Shown here piece by piece: positions 1 to 5,713 of a DNA stretch of 18,355 nucleotides (position 1 is the first letter of the stretch; each line of letters starts with the position of its first letter). A program made the position numbers and the translations under genes. The DNA comes from Actinomycetota bacterium. GTDB lineage: Bacteria; Actinomycetota; Nitriliruptoria; Nitriliruptorales; JAHWKO01. The stretch is from assembly GCA_019347855.1 (NCBI GenBank), contig JAHWKO010000047.1, forward strand, positions 1-18,355, written 5' to 3'. A model generated the notes under the pieces. It was not told the DNA's origin and searched no databases. It saw only the letters and a list, made by a program, of their open reading frames with translations.

Positions 1-353
1 GGATAGATGTCGACCTCCTCCACGGAGCCCCGAGGCCCGGCGGGCTCACCCATTCCGGCCTCGACCTTGGCCTGCACGTCGGCGATGCCCGTCTCGCCGC
101 TCAACGGGATGGCCCCCTCGCGCACCAGCTTGGCGCCGGTGTAGTCCTTGGGGTTGTGCGAGGCGGTGCACATCAGGCCGCCGTCCAGCCCTCGCGACCC
201 CACGAGGAAGTAGAGGATCTCGGTGCCGACCATGCCGGCGTCGAGCACGTCGGCCGGCTCGTAGCGCTGCACGAGCTCGACCTCGCCGTGCGGCTGCTCG
301 CCCAGGTTGTCCTCGAGCCGACGCTGGTAGTCCTCGCCGTCCCAGTCAGCCAC
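1..353 (-). CDS. Chimeric ORF: methyltransferase-like start joined to phosphomannomutase-like body (partial)
   Basis: The reading frame runs off the left edge of the window; 117 residues are visible. The GTG start at 353 has a clear ribosome site, GGGAGG, six bases upstream, so the N-terminus is real as assembled. Residues 1 to about 38 ([12 protein letters not shown], then HGE, then VLDAG) look like the opening of an actinobacterial class I SAM-dependent methyltransferase, where VLDAG normally continues CGTG. From about residue 35 the protein reads as a phosphomannomutase/phosphoglucomutase: MVGTEILYF, then the phosphoserine loop TASHNP with Ser65, then GAKLVREGA. Members of that family carry about 75 to 80 residues before this point, including the YDIRG and GRD motifs; these are absent. 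The join lies near bases 231-251. It is either a natural recombinant, a decayed gene, or an assembly artefact. Family assignment of the second part is confident and that of the first part is moderate. Confidence 0.7.
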   Translation of the reverse strand, partial: MADWDGEDYQRRLEDNLGEQPHGEVELVQRYEPADVLDAGMVGTEILYFLVGSRGLDGGLMCTASHNPKDYTGAKLVREGAIPLSGETGIADVQAKVEAGMGEPAGPRGSVEEVDIY

Positions 354-417
354 GGCGCGCCTCCCTCTCGGCCCCACATGATGGCGGGCCCCGAGGGGAC
401 CGGAACGCCGAGCAGCG

Positions 418-477
418 TCAGGTGAAGATGATCACCAGGATGATGATCAGGACGAGCGTTCCGAGTCCGATGTACAT
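418..477 (-). CDS. 19-residue hydrophobic mini-protein
   Basis: The ORF encodes [19 protein letters not shown], followed by TGA. Nearly the whole chain is one membrane-spanning stretch with no charged residue. An AGGGG ribosome site sits about eight bases before the ATG. The spacing to the next minus-strand gene, whose GTG is at 353, is short, so they may be co-transcribed. Very short single-helix ORFs of this style are seen in Actinobacteria, but I can assign no function. It could regulate a membrane complex, be a toxin-like peptide, or be a fortuitous ORF. The ribosome site and the uninterrupted hydrophobicity argue for a real gene. Confidence 0.5.
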   Translation of the reverse strand: MYIGLGTLVLIIILVIIFT

Positions 478-566
478 GGTGTGTCCCCTTCGGTCGCGCC
501 TGCCCCCACCGTGCCTCCTACGCAGCGTGCATGCACCCATACGGACGGCCATCCGTCGCGTCCTTC

Positions 567-595
567 GGGCAACGGCCGTTCAGCCGTAGGTGCCC
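567..595 (-). terminator. Hairpin at the end of azlCD
   Basis: The arms GGGCA/TGCCC and ACGGC/GCCGT nest around a six-base loop, with a three-base bulge on one side. The structure starts at the stop codon of azlD. There is no clear T tract, which is common in very GC-rich genomes, so termination is inferred from position and structure only. Confidence 0.35.
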
Positions 596-921
596 TAGAT
601 CGGGAGGTACCCGAGCAGCGCGACGGCGACCAGACCGACCCCGATCGTCGCGAGGATCGACCTCGTCCACCACGCGACGGCCAGCGCGATCAACCCCGCG
701 AACAGCTCGGGGCTGACCAGGTCCAGCCGTCTCTCGGGGCGGAGCAGCGCCGGGGCGGTCAACGCGGCCAACGCGGCGGCGGGGATCATCCGCAGGACCT
801 CGCGCGTGGTGGAGGACAGTCCCTCGAAGCGGTGGGCGATCAGGAGGAAGCTCGCGCGGATCGTGTACGTGCCGATGCCGATGAGAACGATCGCGATCCA
901 GCCGCGGGAGGACAGGCTCAC
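595..921 (-). CDS. azlD: AzlD-type branched-chain amino acid transport subunit
   Basis: The 108-residue protein is the small partner of the AzlCD exporter, which moves branched-chain amino acids and analogues out of the cell. Four hydrophobic segments are visible, at roughly residues 8-27, 44-60, 70-86 and 88-107. The family signature of an early TYTIRASFLL stretch followed by RMIPAAALAAL is present. Length matches the family, which is about 100-110 residues. The GTG start at 921 overlaps the TGA stop of azlC as GTGA, so translation is probably coupled and the two subunits made in proportion. A hairpin follows the stop. The pair together makes this assignment confident. Confidence 0.9.
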   Translation of the reverse strand: MSLSSRGWIAIVLIGIGTYTIRASFLLIAHRFEGLSSTTREVLRMIPAAALAALTAPALLRPERRLDLVSPELFAGLIALAVAWWTRSILATIGVGLVAVALLGYLPI

Positions 922-1652
922 GATCCGTCCTCTCCCCCGCCCCGGCGCACGGCCAGGAACGTGCCGACCGCGATCCCGCTGATCGTCGCCAGCGGCATGC
1001 CGAGGTTCGCCGGCAGCGGGGCGGCCGCGGTCGCGACGGCCGCCGCGGTGATCGCCGCGGCCAGCGTGGGGCGGTCCGTGACGCTGGGGATCAGGATCGC
1101 GAGGAACGTCATCGGGACCGCGAAGCCGAGCGGGACCCCGTCGGGGATCGCGTCGCCGAGCACGGCCCCCAGCACGGTGGTCGCCTGCCAGGTCACCCAG
1201 AGGATCAGGGCGGTTCCGAGGTAGTACGCGAGTCGGTGCGGCGCCCGAGGGTCGCGTTGGTACCGGACGACCGACAGGGCGTAGGCCTGGTCGACGAGCA
1301 CGTAGGCCGCGGCCGCCCGTCGTCGGGTCGGCACCTCGATCAGGTGGGGCGCGATCGACGCGCTGTACATGAACATCCGCGAGTTGATGATCAACGCGGT
1401 ACCGACGACGACCGCGAGGTTCGACCCGGACCCGAGCAGGTCGATCGCTGCCAGCTGGGAGGCTCCGGCGAAGACCGCGACCGAGAACCCCACGGCGTGG
1501 GCCAGGCTGAGCCCCGCCTCGATCGCCGCGAACCCGGCGATCAGCCCGAACGGGATGATGCCGAGCAGCGTCGGGCTGACGTCGCGGAGGCCGTCGACGA
1601 ACGCCTCTCGACACGTCAGCGGGCCCTCGTGCGCGTGCTCAGACGGCGGCAC
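918..1652 (-). CDS. azlC: AzlC-type branched-chain amino acid permease
   Basis: The large subunit of an AzlCD exporter, about 244 residues. Typical motifs are FVDGLRDVSPTLLGIIPFG near the start, FAGASQLAA and INSRMFMYSASIAPHL in the middle, followed by several membrane helices. The reading frame stays open far upstream (to 2264), but that extension is arginine- and proline-rich and unlike the family. I therefore place the start at GTG 1652, which gives a family-sized protein; the ribosome site there is weak (ACGGG), so the exact start is uncertain. The gene overlaps azlD by four bases. No regulator gene lies next to it; the 193 bases upstream separate it from the divergent zinc-ribbon gene. 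Confidence 0.88.
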   Translation of the reverse strand: MPPSEHAHEGPLTCREAFVDGLRDVSPTLLGIIPFGLIAGFAAIEAGLSLAHAVGFSVAVFAGASQLAAIDLLGSGSNLAVVVGTALIINSRMFMYSASIAPHLIEVPTRRRAAAAYVLVDQAYALSVVRYQRDPRAPHRLAYYLGTALILWVTWQATTVLGAVLGDAIPDGVPLGFAVPMTFLAILIPSVTDRPTLAAAITAAAVATAAAPLPANLGMPLATISGIAVGTFLAVRRGGGEDGS

Positions 1653-1845
1653 GGACCGACCCGTGACCGCCGTGACGTGGAGCGCGCGACCGTGGATGCA
1701 CCGACCCGACTCTACGCAACGACGCAGGACCACCCGTCGAGGACCCGCGCCTGCTGCGGATGGCCCAGGCGGAACATGGTCACATCGAGCCATGGACGAA
1801 CTACATCCATGTGGTTTACCGTCCTTGCGGATGGAAGAGGGCCAG

Positions 1846-2070
1846 ATGTTCGCGACGATCCGACCGATCGAGCTCCGCCCGTTCCCGAGCCGGTCGGCGG
1901 CGACCTGGCCGTGCACGGATTGCGGGCAGGCGGCGCGCATCGACCGCAGCTGGACGGTCGAGGTCGAGACGGTGGACGGCCGGCGGTTCTGCATCGTCGT
2001 CTGCGACGACTGCGCCGAGCGCGTCCGGCTCGTCCCCCAGAAGCAGACCGAGCTGCGACCCTCTCCCTGA
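1846..2070 (+). CDS. Small zinc-ribbon-like protein
   Basis: The 74-residue protein has two CxxC knuckles, C23-x2-C26 (CTDC) and C53-x2-C56 (CDDC), about 27 residues apart, plus C49. This is the usual layout of a treble-clef or zinc-ribbon fold. The start at ATG 1846 is preceded by AGAGGG at good spacing. Upstream in-frame ATGs at 1831 and 1792 are possible but have poorer ribosome sites. I cannot name a function; such proteins bind nucleic acids or other proteins. The gene points toward the His-rich gene on the other strand, and a strong hairpin lies just after its stop. Confidence 0.6.
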   Translation: MFATIRPIELRPFPSRSAATWPCTDCGQAARIDRSWTVEVETVDGRRFCIVVCDDCAERVRLVPQKQTELRPSP

Positions 2071-2080
2071 CGGCGACCCT

Positions 2081-2113
2081 CGGGAGGGCCCCGGGCGACC
2101 CGGGGCCCTCCCG
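2081..2113. terminator. Perfect 15-bp hairpin between convergent genes
   Basis: Bases 2081-2095 pair without a mismatch with 2099-2113 around the loop CGA. It sits between the stop at 2070 (plus) and the stop at 2120 (minus), so it can end transcription from both sides. There is no long T run on either side, as often seen in GC-rich Actinobacteria. Confidence 0.75.
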
Positions 2114-2119
2114 TCCAGT

Positions 2120-2371
2120 TCAGCAGCCGCCGCCAGCCACCGACACCTGACCGCCCTGGGCGAACGCGAACGTCCCGGGGACGCCCGTGTGGAGTCCACC
2201 GTGGAACTTGCGGCCTGGGGCATCGCTGCCGTGGTCCTGGTGTCCGACCGGGATCGTGGCGCACCCGCCGTTCGGCAGGTCGAGATGGTGGTCGTGGGAG
2301 GCCGAGGCCGGCGTGGCGGATAGCGCCGCCACTGCCAGGACGGCGGTGGCGACGAGCGTCTTTCTGATCAT
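2120..2371 (-). CDS. Secreted His-rich small protein
   Basis: The 83-residue precursor has a classical signal peptide: MIRK, then a hydrophobic core, ending in ATPASA at about residue 24. The mature part is about 59 residues and contains a HDHH cluster at its N-terminus, five further His and two Cys (in GGCAT and at the extreme C-terminus). The Cys pair could form a disulfide that closes the chain, and the His cluster suggests metal binding; both are inferences. The ATG at 2371 has an AGAGGGA ribosome site. I recognise no named family with certainty. Its neighbours give no functional hint beyond the shared hairpin. Confidence 0.7.
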   Translation of the reverse strand: MIRKTLVATAVLAVAALSATPASASHDHHLDLPNGGCATIPVGHQDHGSDAPGRKFHGGLHTGVPGTFAFAQGGQVSVAGGGC

Positions 2372-2661
2372 CGGTGTTCCCTCTCTCTCGTGCGCCGGTC
2401 GGCGACCGGCAGGTCGCGACCGCGGGATCACGGCCGTCACCGAATCGTTCGCCGCGACACGCAGAACGTCACGGACGAGCCGGGCCGTGCGCGCAGGGCG
2501 CACGTTCCCATCGCATCGGGCCGCGGATCGCCGATGCGTCGTTACGTTCCCGTGGGCGGGCACCGCCCTGCTGATCTCGGGAGCGACGCTCAACCTCGTA
2601 GACCTGCAGGGCTGGCGTCGCTCGCAGGCCGCGGGCTTCCGGGCGCTGCTGGCGTCCTGAG
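2372..2661. other. 290-bp stretch without a convincing gene
   Basis: The stretch separates the His-rich gene from marR, both on the minus strand, and presumably holds the promoter of the former. Open frames here have arginine/serine-rich translations and no ribosome sites. On the minus strand GGGAACGT occurs twice, flanking an imperfect-loop inverted repeat (GCATCGG/CCGATGC at about 2516-2540). I see no clear promoter match. Confidence 0.4.
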
Positions 2662-3153
2662 TCATGCGTCGTCGGGCGCCCCCCGAGCGAGGTGGCTGAC
2701 GACGTCGAGGAGCAGTCCACGGAGCTCGTCGAAGCGATCGTGCCCCACGGCCTCGGCGAGCTCCGCCTCGATCCTCGCGAACACCTCGAGCGTGGCCTCG
2801 TGCGCACGCTCCCCCCGATCGGCCCAGACGATCAGCTTCGCGCGCCCGTCCGTGGGGTCGGGGGTGCGATCCAGGTAGCCCTTGTCGACCAGGTCGTCCA
2901 CGAGCTCCCCCATGGCTTGCTTGGAGATGTCCGCACGGTCGGCGAGATCGGTCAGCCGCCGACCCTCCGCAGGCAGGTGCACGAACACCGCGTTGTGGGC
3001 CCGCCGGACGTCGTCGAACCCCGCCTCGGCCATCAGCTCCAGGTGCCGGTCCTCGACCCAGTCCAGGACCGGGCGTAGGAGCCCAGGCAGGGGTGGACCG
3101 CCGGGGCGGCGCAGCATCCCCTCGGTCGCGGCATCGAACCCGCGGGCCATCAC
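2662..3153 (-). CDS. MarR family transcriptional regulator
   Basis: The 163-residue protein is a winged-helix repressor of the MarR type. The DNA-binding part covers roughly residues 60-115: LTDLADRADISKQAMGEL is the helix-turn-helix, followed by LVDKGYLDR and the wing DPTDGRAK. Helices before and after it form the dimer interface. The protein starts with two consecutive Met codons (3153 and 3150) after a weak AGG. It is divergent from the VOC gene at 3236 with an 82-base gap, the usual arrangement for a MarR that represses itself and its neighbour in response to a small aromatic or electrophilic ligand. The ligand cannot be read from the sequence. Confidence 0.9.
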   Translation of the reverse strand: MMARGFDAATEGMLRRPGGPPLPGLLRPVLDWVEDRHLELMAEAGFDDVRRAHNAVFVHLPAEGRRLTDLADRADISKQAMGELVDDLVDKGYLDRTPDPTDGRAKLIVWADRGERAHEATLEVFARIEAELAEAVGHDRFDELRGLLLDVVSHLARGAPDDA

Positions 3154-3174
3154 CTGATCCGGTCGTCAGGAGAC

Positions 3175-3203
3175 TTGACTATATGGTAAGGTTCCCGTAC
3201 TTT
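3175..3203 (+). promoter_or_regulatory. Sigma-70-type promoter of the VOC gene, with CCCGTAC repeats
   Basis: TTGACT (3175-3180) and TACTTT (3198-3203) are separated by exactly 17 bases, a good housekeeping promoter directed at the gene starting at 3236. CCCGTAC occurs at 3194-3200, overlapping the -10 box, and again at 3215-3221. The copies are 21 bases apart, two helical turns, and are candidate half-sites for the adjacent MarR protein. Confidence 0.65.
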
Positions 3204-3235
3204 CTCGTCAGGTACCCGTACGAACAGGAGACACC

Positions 3236-3691
3236 ATGCCACGCTCGAACGGATGCAACCACGTCGCGCTCCTCACGCAGGACCTCGACCGCTTCCTGGA
3301 CTTCTACCGGACGGTCTTCGAGGCCGAGGTGATGCACGTCATCGATGAGGGTGAGCTGCGCCACGCCCTGGTGGACATCGGCGGCGGGTTCGCCCTGCAC
3401 CCGTTCCAGCTCGCCGCCGGCAGTCCGCATGCGAAGGCATCCGACCGCATGTTCGACCGCGGGCACCTCGACCACCTCGCGATCGACGTGGACGACCCCG
3501 CCGACTTCGAGCTCCTCCGGACCCGGCTCGTCGACGCCGGCGCCACGGACGGGACCGTCACCGACTTCGGTGCGGTGCGGACCGTCTGGTTCGTCGACCC
3601 GGACGGCATGGGCTGCGAGATCGCGATGTGGGCCGACGCGGCGCCCCGGTCGTTCGAGGACCGGATCCAGGAGCCGTACGCCGTCGCGTGA
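3236..3691 (+). CDS. VOC (glyoxalase/bleomycin-resistance/dioxygenase) family protein
   Basis: The 151-residue protein shows the two beta-alpha-beta-beta-beta modules of the vicinal oxygen chelate fold. Module one begins with CNHVALLTQDLDRFLDFY and module two with HLDHLAIDV; it ends with VDPDGMGCEIAMW. His9, His80 and Glu128 are the visible metal-ligand candidates. Members act as lyases, dioxygenases or drug-binding proteins; which applies here cannot be decided. The ATG has an AGGAG site eight bases upstream and a well-formed promoter. Divergence from a MarR gene suggests induction by a toxic or electrophilic compound that the protein handles. Confidence 0.9.
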   Translation: MPRSNGCNHVALLTQDLDRFLDFYRTVFEAEVMHVIDEGELRHALVDIGGGFALHPFQLAAGSPHAKASDRMFDRGHLDHLAIDVDDPADFELLRTRLVDAGATDGTVTDFGAVRTVWFVDPDGMGCEIAMWADAAPRSFEDRIQEPYAVA

Positions 3692-3713
3692 CCGCCCCGG
3701 CCGCGTGCCTGAC

Positions 3714-4646
3714 TCAGTCGACGCGGATCACGATCTTGCCGCGGACCCCGCTGCCATCGCTGGCATCGCGGACCGCGTCCTGGACGTCGCCGAGCTCGTA
3801 GGTCGCCTGGACATGCGGTGACAGCCGCCCCTCCCCCACCAGATCGGCGAGTGCCGCGAGGTGCTCGACCTCGGGCCGGACGAACACGTAGGTCCCGCCC
3901 CGCTCCTTGGCTGACGCCGGATCGGTGATGCTGGAGAGCCGACCGGGCGTGCGGAGCAGGTCGTCGCTCGCGTCGAGCGCCCCGCCCCCCGCCAGGTCGG
4001 CGACCGCGTCGACCCCGTCCGGGGCGACCTCGGCGAGCCGCCCGGCCAGGCCGTCCCCGTAGGCGACCGGTTCCCCGCCGAGCTCCCGCAGGAAGTCGTG
4101 GTTCGGCTCGCTGCAGGTGCCGATCACGCGGGCACCCCGGGCGACGGCGATCTGCGTCGCGAGGTGCCCGACCCCGCCGGTCGCGCCGTGGATCAGCACG
4201 GTGTCGCCATCCCCGACCTCCAGCGTCTCCACCAGCACCTGCCACGCGGTCATCCCCGCCAGCGGCAGGCAGCTGCTGACCACCGGATCCAGGCTCTCCG
4301 GGGCGGGCGCGACCGCACGCACGTGCAACGCGATCCGGTCGGCCCACGACCCGGCCCCGATGACGTCCTTGCGGGCGTAGCCGAAGACCTGCTGGCCCTC
4401 CTCGAACCCACGGACCGCGGGTCCCATCCCGATGATCTCGCCGGCGACGTCCCACCCGGGGGTCAGTGGCCACACCACCGGGAAGGCCCCGTCGAGCCTC
4501 CCCGCGACGATCTTGTAGTCGACGGGGTTGATGCTCGCGGCGCGGACTCGGACCAGCACGTAGTCCGGTCCGACCTTGGGGTCGTCGACCTCGCGGACGT
4601 CGAGGACCTCGGGCCCTCCGTACTCATCGATGACCGCGGCGCGCAC
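3714..4646 (-). CDS. Quinone oxidoreductase-like NADPH-dependent MDR protein
   Basis: The 310-residue protein is a zinc-free medium-chain reductase of the quinone oxidoreductase (zeta-crystallin) group. The N-terminal GroES-like part contains VRVRAASINPVDYKI and PGWDVAGEI. The nucleotide-binding part has the motif GATGGVG within LIHGATGGVGHLATQIA. The C-terminus reads RGKIVIRVD. Structural-zinc cysteines of alcohol dehydrogenases are absent. It probably reduces quinones or unsaturated carbonyls with NADPH. The GTG start at 4646 shares its G with the TAG stop of the upstream small gene (TAGTG), indicating coupled translation. It converges on the VOC gene with 22 bases between stops. Confidence 0.9.
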   Translation of the reverse strand: MRAAVIDEYGGPEVLDVREVDDPKVGPDYVLVRVRAASINPVDYKIVAGRLDGAFPVVWPLTPGWDVAGEIIGMGPAVRGFEEGQQVFGYARKDVIGAGSWADRIALHVRAVAPAPESLDPVVSSCLPLAGMTAWQVLVETLEVGDGDTVLIHGATGGVGHLATQIAVARGARVIGTCSEPNHDFLRELGGEPVAYGDGLAGRLAEVAPDGVDAVADLAGGGALDASDDLLRTPGRLSSITDPASAKERGGTYVFVRPEVEHLAALADLVGEGRLSPHVQATYELGDVQDAVRDASDGSGVRGKIVIRVD

Positions 4647-4840
4647 TAGTCCTGCTCGCGGTCGAGCGCGTTCGTGCAGTGCCCGCAGACGTCCTCGTCG
4701 ACGTCGGCCAGCTCCATGGCGCCGCCTGCGCCGCACAGCGCGACGTCGAAGACGGTGGCGCCGTCGCGCAGCTGCGCGAGGTTGTAGTCCACGCCGGCCG
4801 GGGACCGGAAGATGTGGGCTTTCCTCCCGTTGCCGACCAT
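4646..4840 (-). CDS. Small Cys-containing protein coupled to the reductase gene
   Basis: The 64-residue protein carries the phrase GNGRKAHIFRSPAGVDYNL, an LCGAGG segment and a CGHC knuckle near the C-terminus, so it may bind zinc through three Cys and a His. Third codon positions are almost all G or C, supporting real coding. The ATG at 4840 has only a weak AAGG site; the frame is closed by a stop 16 codons further upstream. Its stop overlaps the reductase start by one base. I recognise no named family. The coupling suggests a role linked to the reductase, but nothing in the sequence says what. Confidence 0.6.
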   Translation of the reverse strand: MVGNGRKAHIFRSPAGVDYNLAQLRDGATVFDVALCGAGGAMELADVDEDVCGHCTNALDREQD

Positions 4841-5010
4841 GACCTTGATGTCCGTCGGGTCGAGGGAGGAGATGACAGCCCTTCACCAGCGGGAGACGAC
4901 CACCCTCGACCGTAGCGCACCGGGGGGGTTGGACCGGCCGGCACGCGGCCTCGGCGGCGTCCCTGGGACGCGTACAGATGCCCGTGCGACCGTCGGGAGC
5001 GTGTGGTGCC
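4841..5010. other. Intergenic stretch upstream of the small Cys protein gene
   Basis: No gene is supported here. It should contain the minus-strand promoter for the gene starting at 4840. I see no strong -35/-10 pair and no repeat. Confidence 0.35.
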
Positions 5011-5223
5011 ATGGGCCCACGCGACGCGAACGGGGGACCCATAGTCCGCAGGAGCTCACGCTCGAACACGATCGGCCGGCTGCTCGAGAAGGTCGGTCGG
5101 ATGTTGAGGGGCGGATCGTCGACCCGATCCGGTCGCACCACCGCGACCACCACGCGCAGCCGGTCGGGCGGTCTGATGTCGACGGTCCGTCGGCTGCTGC
5201 GCCGGTTCGGGTCGAAGCGCTGA
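5011..5223 (+). CDS. Possible small basic Arg/Ser/Thr-rich protein
   Basis: The frame gives about 70 residues, strongly basic, with two similar amphipathic stretches, GRLLEKVGRMLRGG and STVRRLLRRFGSKR, separated by a Thr/Ser/Arg-rich linker. Third positions from about base 5041 are close to 90% G or C, typical of real genes here. The start is unclear: ATG 5011 has only a distant GGGAG, and ATG 4978 also lacks a good site. It may bind DNA or membranes through its basic helices. It could be a chance frame. Confidence 0.3.
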   Translation: MGPRDANGGPIVRRSSRSNTIGRLLEKVGRMLRGGSSTRSGRTTATTTRSRSGGLMSTVRRLLRRFGSKR

Positions 5224-5257
5224 ACGCGAGGGGCCTGCACCGTGCTGGCCCCGCTGA

Positions 5258-5713
5258 CTAGCGTTCCATCAGGTGCCGCTTGAAACCCTCGTGGGTCGCT
5301 GCGAACCCGAGCGATTCGTAGAACCGGTGCGCGTCGTCCCGGACCTTGTTCGACGTCAGCTGGATCAGGTGGCAGCCACGCTCCTCAGCCTGCTCGACCG
5401 CCCACTCCATCAGCTGCCGGCCGAGGCCGCTCCCCCGTCGGTCGGCGGCGACCCGGACGGCCTCGACCTGAGCACGCCACCCTCCCCGGTAGGTGAGGTA
5501 CGGGATGAAGGTGAGCTGGAGCGTGCCGACGACCACCCCATCGTCCTCCACGACCAGCAACAGGTTGTTCGGATCGGTCTCGATCCGCTCGAACGCGTCC
5601 AGGTAGTCGGCGAGCTCGGTCGGGTCCTCGCGGTGCGCTCCCAGCTGGTCCGCCGCGAGCAGCCGGACGATCGCCGGGACGTCCTCGCTGGTCGCCTCGC
5701 GGATGTCCAGCAT
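5258..5713 (-). CDS. GNAT family N-acetyltransferase
   Basis: The 151-residue protein transfers an acetyl group from acetyl-CoA to an unknown amine. It opens with LDIREATSEDVPAIVRLL, the usual first strand and helix. It has the acetyl-CoA-binding motif A as VEAVRVAADRRGSGLGRQL (R-x-x-G-x-G type) and ends with AHRFYESLGFAATHEGFKRHL, the motif B region. The ATG at 5713 shares its A with the final base of the LCP gene's TGA (TGATG), so it is the last gene of the cupredoxin-LCP unit and probably co-regulated with it. The substrate could be an envelope or small-molecule amine; this is inference. Confidence 0.9.
   Translation of the reverse strand: MLDIREATSEDVPAIVRLLAADQLGAHREDPTELADYLDAFERIETDPNNLLLVVEDDGVVVGTLQLTFIPYLTYRGGWRAQVEAVRVAADRRGSGLGRQLMEWAVEQAEERGCHLIQLTSNKVRDDAHRFYESLGFAATHEGFKRHLMER

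Noticed and set aside
1653..2264. N-terminal extension of the azlC reading frame up to 2264
   Set aside because: It overlaps the zinc-ribbon gene and a strong hairpin, is Arg/Pro-rich and unlike AzlC proteins; the family-sized start at 1652 is preferred.
1760..2323. Plus-strand frame beginning MAQAEHGHIEPW
   Set aside because: Its first part looks protein-like, but it soon becomes an Arg/Ser-rich shadow of the zinc-ribbon gene and runs through the hairpin.
2372..2661. Possible ECF promoter at GGGAACGT before the His-rich gene
   Set aside because: No CGTC-like -10 box lies 15-18 bases downstream of either copy.
4647..5240. N-terminal extension of the quinone reductase frame
   Set aside because: It overlaps the small Cys protein gene and has no family resemblance.
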